Shown here: positions 1 to 5,522 of the stretch, piece after piece
How the letters are laid out: every line of letters starts with the position of its first letter
How positions within the stretch are numbered: position 1 is the first letter of the stretch
NCBI GenBank assembly: GCA_902803635.1
Contig: CADCQU010000061.1
Coordinates: forward strand, 1-5,522
Reading direction: 5' to 3'
DNA from: an uncultured Lachnospiraceae bacterium
GTDB lineage: Bacteria > Bacillota > Clostridia > Lachnospirales > Lachnospiraceae
Length of the DNA stretch: 5,522 nucleotides
The notes under the pieces: generated by a model
What the model was told of the DNA's origin: nothing
Database searches by the model: none
The model's input: only the letters and a program-made list of their open reading frames with translations
Made by a program: the position numbers and the translations under genes

Positions 1-47
1 AAGGGGATTCTTCGCTTCGCTCAGAATGACAAGCCTTTCGTATGGAT
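1..47 (-). repeat. dispersed repeat copy downstream of rpoD
   Basis: Read on the minus strand, positions 47 to 4 match plus-strand positions 3257-3300 without gaps at 39 of 44 bases by my hand alignment. The inner 28 bases (4-31 versus 3273-3300) are identical. The core reads CATTCTGAGCGAAGCGAAGA. The copy lies about 44 bases after the rpoD stop codon and may continue, or have an inverted partner, beyond the left edge. The repeat carries no reading frame. I recall similar CATTCTGAGCGAAGCGAAG elements scattered in intergenic DNA of other bacteria, which suggests a REP- or MITE-like sequence, but I could not check this. Confidence 0.75.
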
Positions 48-90
48 GATGTCCATTTTTATGCGTTCAACCGTACAGGTGGAAAAAGCT

Positions 91-1236
<1,146 letters not shown>

Positions 1237-1243
1237 ACTCTCT

Positions 1244-1250
1244 CTCCTTT
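1244..1250 (-). promoter_or_regulatory. rpoD ribosome binding site
   Basis: AAAGGAG on the minus strand, 7 bases before the ATG at 1236. It decides the rpoD start against the upstream in-frame GTG at 1290. It is also the fourth occurrence of AAAGGA in this leader. The three upstream copies each begin one tandem unit. Confidence 0.9.
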
Positions 1251-1381
1251 CCGCTTCGAGCGGCAAATGTCCGCTCCGCCAGCACAGCACTTTTTCCTTT
1301 TCCCCTCGGCAAATGCCGCCGGGGCAGCCCGGCTTCTTTCCTTTTCCCTCGGCAGATGTCCGCCAGGGCAGCCGTTCCTTT
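1251..1381 (-). repeat. three imperfect tandem units in the dnaG-rpoD intergenic region
   Basis: Read on the minus strand, the intergenic DNA divides into units at 1381-1345 (37 bases), 1344-1301 (44) and 1300-1251 (50). Each unit starts with AAAGGAA, passes through a GCTG(C)CC/GCTGTGCTGG-like segment and GGCGG, and ends near CATTTGCCG or CATCTGCCG followed by a GA-rich stretch. The middle unit can form a GCCGGG/CCCGGC stem (1318-1333). The units fill the gap between the dnaG stop and the rpoD ribosome binding site almost exactly. I see no sigma-70 promoter here, so rpoD probably depends on read-through from upstream, at least in part. The function of the units is unknown. Confidence 0.65.
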
Positions 1382-1382
1382 C

Positions 1383-3179
1383 TTACTCTTCCTCCTGTGG
1401 AACCTCCAAATGCAGGAGGGTCTTCTGTTTTTTCATTTGCCCGATTTTTTGCTTTTTTCGCATGTTCTCCTGCAAGATTCCCGGATCCGCCGTGGCCTTG
1501 AAGCTTTCGTTGACGGAGGCCTCCATGAGTTTTAAGGCCGTGTCCGTGAACGCCCGGTCAAGCTCCGCCCCGTCCGTAAGCTTCAGTTCGGTATGGAAGA
1601 TTTCCGTCACCATTTGCTGCGTCTCCAGATCCTCGTAGCGACCAATAAGCCGCGCCTCGCTAACCTCGCCATTTGCCAGCTGGTCGAAAAGGCCCTCGGC
1701 CACCTCGTGGCAGAGCGGGTCCGGAAAATCGGCCGGGGTGAGGTACCCCTTGACCTTTTCGTAGGCATCGGGGTACTTCGCGAGGAAGGCCAGCATGAGC
1801 CGCTGCGAGAGAACGTAACCGTCCGTCTTCGGTTCCCGCCGCTTCGAGACGTCCTCCGGCGGCCGGTAGTTTTCCGCCTTCGTCCCGCGAAGAAGGCAGC
1901 GGTTCACCTCCCGCCGCAGCAGATCCTCCGGAATCCTCTTCTCCCGCGCGACCGCCTCGATGTAGTTGTTGCGGAGAAGCTCGTCGGAGACGCCTGCAAG
2001 GAGCTCCGCGGCCCCCGTCTGGAAGGCCGTCTTCTCACGCGGGTCATTTGCCGGGTGCTCGGCCTCCAGCGCGTCGATGGAAAAAAGGAGGGCATCCCGC
2101 GAGCCCGCAAGCCGCCGTTCCATCTCCTCCGCGCCCATGGCCTTGATGAGCTCGTCCGGATCCTTGTAGGGAGAAAGGTCCGTCACCTCGGAATTCAGTC
2201 CCGCCTCCCGCAGGATCGGCTCGGCCCGCCGCGCCGCCGCCCTGCCCGCGTTATCCGAATCGTAAAGGAGCCGGACATTTTTCGTGAAACGGGAAATGAG
2301 CCGCGCCTGTTCCTCGGTGAGAGCTGTCCCGAGCGAGGCCACCGCACAGTCAAAACCCGCCTGGTGGAGGCTGATGACATCCATGTAGCCCTCGCAGAGG
2401 ATGATGTAGGGCCGGCGGCTCGCCCTTGCCAAATGCAGCCCGAAGAGGTTTCGGCGCTTGTTGAAAATTTCCGTCTCCGGCGAGTTCATATACTTGGGGA
2501 GCCCATCTCCCATCACGCGGCCGCCAAAGCCGATGATGCGCCCGCGGCTGTCGGGGATGGGGAACATGACCCGGTTCCAGAATTTCTCGGACGTGCCCCG
2601 CTTCTCGTCGTAGGTGATGAGGCCGCTCTCCATAATGTCCTGGTCGGCGTAGCCCTTCTTTTTGAGGTACTGGTAGAGCCCGCCGCGCCCGGCAAAGCCG
2701 AGTCCGAATTTCCGGATGGTCTCGTCCGAAAGCTGCCGCTCCGTCAGGTACCGGAGGGCCGCCTCGCCCTGCGGCTGCCGGAGCATGTAGTAGAAATACC
2801 CGGCCGCCGTCTTCTGGATTTTCCGGAGCACCTCCCGGTGGTCTTCCCTCGACTTCCGCTCCGGCGACCACTCCTCCTTCGGGAGGGCGATGCCCGCGCG
2901 GTCGGCGAGGTACTGCACGGCCTCGGGGAAGCTCATGTTGTGGTAGTTCATAACAAAGGTCAGGACGTTCCCGCCGGCGTGGCAGCCGAAGCAGTAAAAG
3001 ATCTGCTTCTTCGGAGTGACCGTGAAGGAGGCCGTCTTCTCGTTGTGGAAGGGGCAGAGCCCGAGGTAATTTGCGCCGGCGCGTTTTAGCTGCACCACCT
3101 CCCCCACCACCTGCACGATGTCGTTGGATGAGCGAACCTCCTCCAGAAGCTCCTCCGAATAACGTGCCGCCAAATCCAC
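1383..3179 (-). CDS. dnaG: DNA primase DnaG
   Basis: DnaG synthesises the RNA primers for lagging-strand and initiating DNA synthesis and works with the replicative helicase DnaB/DnaC. The protein has 598 aa, normal for the family. The N-terminal zinc-binding domain has the CHC2 pattern C42-x2-H45 ([11 protein letters not shown]) and C63-x2-C66 (YCFGC). The primase core follows, with [20 protein letters not shown] (201-220) and then the TOPRIM fold: catalytic E263 in EGYMDV, DSDNAGR at 307-313, and DPDE at 340-343. The C-terminal helicase-interaction region runs from about 450 to the end and finishes in a Lys-rich then Glu-rich tail. Translation starts at GTG 3179, which directly follows a perfect SD. 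A TTG at 3173 is an alternative start. The gene sits between dgt and rpoD, as in many Firmicutes. An A AAA AAG heptamer in the codons for K575-K576 is a possible -1 frameshift site towards rpoD (see findings). Confidence 0.98.
   Translation of the reverse strand: MDLAARYSEELLEEVRSSNDIVQVVGEVVQLKRAGANYLGLCPFHNEKTASFTVTPKKQIFYCFGCHAGGNVLTFVMNYHNMSFPEAVQYLADRAGIALPKEEWSPERKSREDHREVLRKIQKTAAGYFYYMLRQPQGEAALRYLTERQLSDETIRKFGLGFAGRGGLYQYLKKKGYADQDIMESGLITYDEKRGTSEKFWNRVMFPIPDSRGRIIGFGGRVMGDGLPKYMNSPETEIFNKRRNLFGLHLARASRRPYIILCEGYMDVISLHQAGFDCAVASLGTALTEEQARLISRFTKNVRLLYDSDNAGRAAARRAEPILREAGLNSEVTDLSPYKDPDELIKAMGAEEMERRLAGSRDALLFSIDALEAEHPANDPREKTAFQTGAAELLAGVSDELLRNNYIEAVAREKRIPEDLLRREVNRCLLRGTKAENYRPPEDVSKRREPKTDGYVLSQRLMLAFLAKYPDAYEKVKGYLTPADFPDPLCHEVAEGLFDQLANGEVSEARLIGRYEDLETQQMVTEIFHTELKLTDGAELDRAFTDTALKLMEASVNESFKATADPGILQENMRKKQKIGQMKKQKTLLHLEVPQEEE
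1452..1471 (-). promoter_or_regulatory. candidate -1 frameshift signal at the 3' end of dnaG
   Basis: On the minus strand, AGGAG (1471-1467) is followed after 8 bases by A AAA AAG (1458-1452). The heptamer is in the dnaG zero frame (codons CGA AAA AAG). This is the slippery heptamer used in E. coli dnaX, where an SD-like element about 10 bases upstream stimulates slippage. I see no strong GC-rich stem just downstream, which weakens the case. The -1 frame is open from here into rpoD. Whether the site acts is inference. The codons are also simply what a Lys-Lys pair can look like. Confidence 0.3.
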
Positions 3180-3189
3180 TCACCTCCTT
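3180..3189 (-). promoter_or_regulatory. dnaG Shine-Dalgarno, ten-base match to anti-SD
   Basis: AAGGAGGTGA on the minus strand is fully complementary to the 3' end of 16S rRNA. It abuts the GTG at 3179, leaving only 3 bases between AAGGAGG and that codon. A TTG in the same frame at 3173 stands 9 bases away, which is a more usual distance. The true start could therefore be either codon. The two differ by two residues. Confidence 0.85.
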
Positions 3190-3214
3190 CCCGCATCTCC
3201 GGAATTCCTTTCAG

Positions 3215-3232
3215 AAATCGCATATGCGATTT
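3215..3232. promoter_or_regulatory. 18-bp perfect palindrome upstream of dnaG, possible operator
   Basis: AAATCGCATATGCGATTT is its own reverse complement over all 18 bases, centred on CATATG. It lies 25 bases upstream of the dnaG SD. On the minus strand it overlaps a TAAAAT (3234-3229) that could serve as a weak -10, but no good -35 is seen 16-18 bases further up. The size and position fit a binding site for a dimeric regulator. As RNA it could form only a short hairpin, because there is no separate loop. No known regulator consensus was recognised. Confidence 0.5.
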
Positions 3233-3256
3233 TAGCCGTCTTTACAAAAAGAAAAT

Positions 3257-3358
3257 ATCCATGCACAAAGCCTGTCATTCTGAGCGAAGCGAAGAATCCC
3301 GTTCGTCTCTTCGCAAAGATGGTGGGATTCTTCGTCGCTACGCTCCTCAGAATGACAG
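3257..3358. repeat. inverted pair of dispersed repeats between dgt and dnaG
   Basis: The left arm (3272-3300) and right arm (3324-3358) are two variants of one repeat facing each other across a 23-base spacer. Both arms begin CTGTCATTCTGAG and end AAGAATCCC when read outside-in. The right arm differs by carrying about six extra bases (GGAGCGTAGCGACG where the left has CGAAGCG). The pair can fold into a long imperfect stem on either strand. A related 44-base segment, including the left flank from 3257, recurs inverted at 4-47. No transposase frame is present. It looks like a REP- or MITE-like element. In the minus-strand transcript the hairpin lies between dgt and dnaG and might act as a processing site or attenuator. 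The nearest U-rich run is about 20 bases past the stem, so it is not a canonical terminator. Confidence 0.8.
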
Positions 3359-3424
3359 AGAGAAGAGGCCATCTGAACTGTAACCGCCCGAGATCCTGTC
3401 TGCTCCCGGAAAACTCCCAGTTTT

Positions 3425-4435
3425 TTAGAATCTGCTCCAGGACTTCGGGATAAAGATTTCCCGGAATTTCGACATGGAATACTGGTCGGTCATCCCGGAA
3501 ATGTAGTCGAGCGCGGTCCTCTCCGGCGACTCGCCCAGGACCTCGATCCGCCGCCGCATCTCGCCCGGCAGCTTCTCCGGGTTTTCGACATAGTAGCGGT
3601 AGAGGGACTTCAGCATCTCGCCCGCCCGCGGCTCCTCGTTTTTCGCGACCTCGTTGGTGTAGAGATTTGCGAACATGAACCGGCGCAGCTCCAGCATGGC
3701 CTCTCCGACCTCGTCGGACATTTTGACAAATGGCCGCATTCGGGAGGTGTTTACGATGTCGTGGACGAAGGTGTTGAGCCTCTCGCGGGTCGTCCCGCCG
3801 AGCAGTCTCCGCAAATGCATGGGGATGTCGTCCTCGGTGAGGAAGCCGGCCCTCTCCCCGTCGTCCATATCGTGGTGGATGTAGGCGAGCTTGTCCGCAA
3901 GCCGCACCACCTGGCCTTCGAGGGTCGAGGGGTGGTCGGCCGTCCCGTGATTTCGCATGCCGTCGCGGACCTCCCAGGTGAGGTTGAGGCCCTTCCCCTC
4001 CTTCTCCAGCACCTCGACGATGCGGACCGATTGCTCATTATGCCGGAAGCCAAGCGGCGAGACCTCGTCGAGGGCCCGCTCCCCCGCGTGTCCGAAGGGC
4101 GTATGTCCAAGGTCGTGGCCGAGCGCGATGGCCTCCACCAAATCCTCGTTGAGCGAAAGGCACCTGGCAAGCGTCCGCGCAATCTGTGAAACCTCCAGGG
4201 TGTGCATGAGGCGCGTCCGGTAGTGATCCCCCTGCGGGGCCAGAAAGACCTGGGTCTTGTCCTTGAGCCGCCGGAAGGCCTTGCAGTGGACGATCCGGTC
4301 CCGGTCGCGCATGAAGGCCGTGCGCACGTCGCACTCCGCCTCCGCATGCTGCCGCCCCCGCGTTTTTGAGGCCTTCGTCGCGTAGGGGCTCAGCTCCCGC
4401 GCCTCCCGCATTTCCAGCTCTTCCCGTACCAGCAT
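3425..4435 (-). CDS. dgt: deoxyguanosinetriphosphate triphosphohydrolase-like HD-domain protein
   Basis: Proteins of this family cleave dNTPs, classically dGTP, to the deoxynucleoside and triphosphate, and help set dNTP pools. The protein has 336 aa, typical of the shorter dGTPase-like type found in Firmicutes. The N-terminus has the conserved segment DRDRIVHCKAFRRLKDKTQV (43-62). The metal-binding HD signature is H78 (RLMHTLEV), H107-D108 within GHDLGHTPFGH (106-116), and D181 (RLADKLAY). The C-terminal HD-associated domain is at roughly 235-325, ending GMTDQYSMSKFREIFIP. The ATG at 4435 is supported by AAAGGAGG six bases upstream. A further in-frame start about 12 codons upstream would overlap that SD. 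It heads the dgt-dnaG-rpoD cluster. Substrate specificity cannot be read from the sequence, because many relatives act on other or several dNTPs. Confidence 0.94.
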   Translation of the reverse strand: MLVREELEMREARELSPYATKASKTRGRQHAEAECDVRTAFMRDRDRIVHCKAFRRLKDKTQVFLAPQGDHYRTRLMHTLEVSQIARTLARCLSLNEDLVEAIALGHDLGHTPFGHAGERALDEVSPLGFRHNEQSVRIVEVLEKEGKGLNLTWEVRDGMRNHGTADHPSTLEGQVVRLADKLAYIHHDMDDGERAGFLTEDDIPMHLRRLLGGTTRERLNTFVHDIVNTSRMRPFVKMSDEVGEAMLELRRFMFANLYTNEVAKNEEPRAGEMLKSLYRYYVENPEKLPGEMRRRIEVLGESPERTALDYISGMTDQYSMSKFREIFIPKSWSRF

Positions 4436-4441
4436 ACCGCA

Positions 4442-4449
4442 CCTCCTTT
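4442..4449 (-). promoter_or_regulatory. dgt ribosome binding site
   Basis: AAAGGAGG on the minus strand, 6 bases before the ATG at 4435. It fixes the dgt start and excludes the upstream in-frame ATG codons, which would place the SD inside the coding region. Confidence 0.9.
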
Positions 4450-4450
4450 C

Positions 4451-4743
4451 CTCGCCACAATCACACATCACGTTTCCGCATTACGTTCCAGATTCGCTTT
4501 TAATCCTGTCATCCGCCCCTTCCCCTCGAACGTCCTCTATTATTTATATTCCTTCCCTTTTCCGTTTTTCCTTTTCTTTTTCAAAACTTTCTCATCTTTT
4601 TTCTCGTCGAATCCATCCACCGTTTTCGTCCCTCTAATCCGAGTCTGGCTTCCCTCCTATCCCCTCCACTCGGATCACTCCCACCGTTTCAGCCTTGGCA
4701 ATCCGAGGGAAGATATTTCCATCACCATGCTTGCTCCAAGCAG
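4451..4743 (-). other. purine-rich non-coding leader upstream of dgt
   Basis: There is no credible gene in these roughly 290 bases. In the direction of dgt transcription the strand is strongly purine-rich, with an almost unbroken polypurine tract at 4582-4549. An AT-rich TATAAA (4548-4543) resembles a -10 box but has no matching -35. The distal half holds direct and inverted short repeats (next entry). Because gdhA has a strong terminator just upstream, the dgt-dnaG-rpoD promoter is expected in this stretch, but I cannot place it. No T-box, riboswitch or tRNA pattern was recognised. Confidence 0.6.
4617..4707. repeat. direct repeat with alternative inverted pairings in the dgt leader
   Basis: CCACCGTTT followed ten bases later by AATCCGAG occurs at 4617-4643 and again at 4681-4707, with identical spacing (19 of 27 positions match) and a 64-base period. 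Between them lies ACTCGGAT (4668-4675), which is complementary to ATCCGAGT at 4637-4644 (8 bp) and to ATCCGAG at 4701-4707 (7 bp). In an RNA from the minus strand the middle segment could pair with either neighbour but not both. This is an observed pattern. A regulatory role is inference. Confidence 0.5.
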
Positions 4744-4772
4744 AAAAAACCGCCGGGGCCAGGCCCCGGCGG
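4744..4772 (-). terminator. intrinsic terminator of gdhA
   Basis: On the minus strand CCGCCGGGGCC and GGCCCCGGCGG (4772-4762 and 4760-4750) are perfect inverted repeats around a single T, so roughly ten base pairs can form around a short loop. They are followed immediately by TTTTTT (4749-4744). This is a textbook rho-independent terminator, placed 50 bases after the gdhA stop. It separates gdhA transcription from dgt. Confidence 0.95.
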
Positions 4773-4822
4773 CGAATGTGTCTTCCCATGTATTAGCTAT
4801 TATAATAAGTAATCTTCCATCC

Positions 4823-5522
4823 TTATACGATGCCCTGTGCCTTCATGGCATCGGCAACCTTCTCGAAGCCCGCGATGTTCGCGCCGGCCACATAGTTGCC
4901 TTCCATGCCATACTTCCTGGCGGCCTCGTCGATATTGTGCGTGATGTTGACCATGATGTCCTTGAGCTTCGCATCGACTTCCTCGAAGCTCCACGCAAGA
5001 CGCTCGGAGTTCTGGGACATTTCCAGAGCGCTCGTCGCCACGCCGCCGGCATTTGCCGCCTTGCCCGGGGCAAAAATCACGCCATTTTCCTGAAGGTACT
5101 TCGTGGCTTCCAGGGTTGTCGGCATATTCGCGCCCTCGCAAACGGCGAAGCAGCCATTTGCCACAAGCGTCTTGGCATCCTCGAGCTGCAGCTCGTTCTG
5201 GGTCGCGCACGGAAGGGCGATGTCGCACGGGGTCGTGAAGACGCCCTTGCCCTCATGATAAATGGCGTTCGGACGGGCCTTCGCGTATTCGGTCAGACGT
5301 GCGCGGCGGACTTCCTTGACATCCTGCAGGGTCGCGACATCGATTCCATCCGGATCATAGATCCAGCCCGTTGAATCGGAGCAGGTCACCGGCTTCGCGC
5401 CAAGCTGCCAGGCCTTCTCAATCGCGTAGGTCGCGACGTTGCCGGCGCCGGAGACCACCACGGTCTTGCCCGCGATGTCCTTGCCGTTGATCTTGAGGAG
5501 CTCCTCGGTGAGGTAAAGGAGG
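4823..5522 (-). CDS. gdhA: NADP-type glutamate dehydrogenase, C-terminal part (runs off right edge)
   Basis: The enzyme reductively aminates 2-oxoglutarate to glutamate with ammonia, a route of nitrogen assimilation. The window holds the last 232 residues of an enzyme usually about 445 aa long. The start and the N-terminal substrate domain lie outside. The visible part is the nucleotide-binding domain and C-terminal helix. VVVSGAGNVATYAIEKAW (21-38 of the visible part) holds the Rossmann glycine motif, and TCSDSTGWIYDPDGID (46-61) resembles the NADP-specific hexameric GdhA type. These are followed by PCATQNEL (104-111), CEGANMPTT (128-136), APGKAANAGGVATSALEMSQ (151-170) and the tail YVAGANIAGFEKVADAM (210-226). 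The gene ends in TAA and is followed by a strong terminator, so it is transcribed separately from dgt. The choice of NADP over NAD is by family resemblance only. Confidence 0.95.
   Translation of the reverse strand, partial: LLYLTEELLKINGKDIAGKTVVVSGAGNVATYAIEKAWQLGAKPVTCSDSTGWIYDPDGIDVATLQDVKEVRRARLTEYAKARPNAIYHEGKGVFTTPCDIALPCATQNELQLEDAKTLVANGCFAVCEGANMPTTLEATKYLQENGVIFAPGKAANAGGVATSALEMSQNSERLAWSFEEVDAKLKDIMVNITHNIDEAARKYGMEGNYVAGANIAGFEKVADAMKAQGIV

Noticed and set aside
42..60. Small plus-strand hairpin followed by TTTTT
   Set aside because: The stem is only five A/T-rich base pairs (ATGGA/TCCAT) and points towards rpoD from the left. It is too weak to call a terminator.
1593..3089. 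498-codon open frame on the plus strand opposite dnaG
   Set aside because: It is antisense to dnaG with shadow-frame composition and no family resemblance. High third-position GC in dnaG explains the lack of stops.
3410..3426. AAAACT/AGTTTT hairpin at the dgt stop codon
   Set aside because: It has six mostly A-T pairs, a three-base loop and no proper U-tract on the dgt strand after it, so I did not call a terminator.
4543..4548. TATAAA as a -10 box for dgt
   Set aside because: The positions 16-18 bases upstream are purine runs with no resemblance to TTGACA. AT-richness alone explains it.
4710..4743. TTGGAG ... TATCTT as a promoter just after the gdhA terminator on the minus strand
   Set aside because: Only three of six -35 and four of six -10 bases match, with 18-base spacing. 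It is possible but not supportable.
4727..5374. 215-codon open frame on the plus strand opposite gdhA
   Set aside because: It runs through the gdhA terminator and antisense to clear GdhA motifs. No convincing SD or domain was seen.

Overview
All four protein genes lie on the minus strand. In transcription order (right to left) they are the 3' half of gdhA (NADP-type glutamate dehydrogenase), dgt (dGTPase-like HD phosphohydrolase), dnaG (DNA primase) and rpoD (primary sigma factor). Coding DNA is GC-rich with strong GC preference at third positions. Ribosome binding sites are full Firmicute-type AAGGAGG or AAAGGAG sequences, RpoD is short (381 aa) with no large insertion between regions 1.2 and 2.1, and the order dgt-dnaG-rpoD is a Firmicute arrangement. 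The protein sequences look most like a high-GC Negativicute such as Selenomonas or a relative. That placement is from memory, not a search.

Layout by plus-strand coordinate: 1-90 holds the end of a dispersed repeat and the short 3' flank of rpoD. rpoD is 91-1236. 1237-1382 is a leader made of three imperfect tandem units. dnaG is 1383-3179. 3180-3424 carries the dnaG ribosome binding site, an 18-bp perfect palindrome and an inverted pair of dispersed repeats. dgt is 3425-4435. 4436-4822 is a 387-base gap with a purine-rich leader (minus-strand sense), repeated and mutually complementary 7-8-mers, and a strong intrinsic terminator for gdhA. gdhA runs from 4823 off the right edge.

Functionally, gdhA is a separate transcription unit of ammonia assimilation that ends at its own terminator. 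dgt, dnaG and rpoD look like a macromolecular-synthesis cluster: dNTP pool control, replication priming and housekeeping transcription. No canonical terminator separates these three genes, although the hairpin-forming repeat between dgt and dnaG could modulate read-through.

The genes themselves are ordinary housekeeping genes. The most interesting signals lie between and across them. First, an in-frame A AAA AAG slippery heptamer near the 3' end of dnaG has an SD-like AGGAG eight bases upstream, and its -1 frame stays open through the intergenic DNA into rpoD. Second, the octamer GGCAAATG/CATTTGCC occurs seven times. Third, there is a perfect palindrome ahead of dnaG. Fourth, a dispersed repeat flanks dnaG-rpoD in inverted orientation. 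No CRISPR, tRNA, rRNA, transposase, phage or defence gene is visible.
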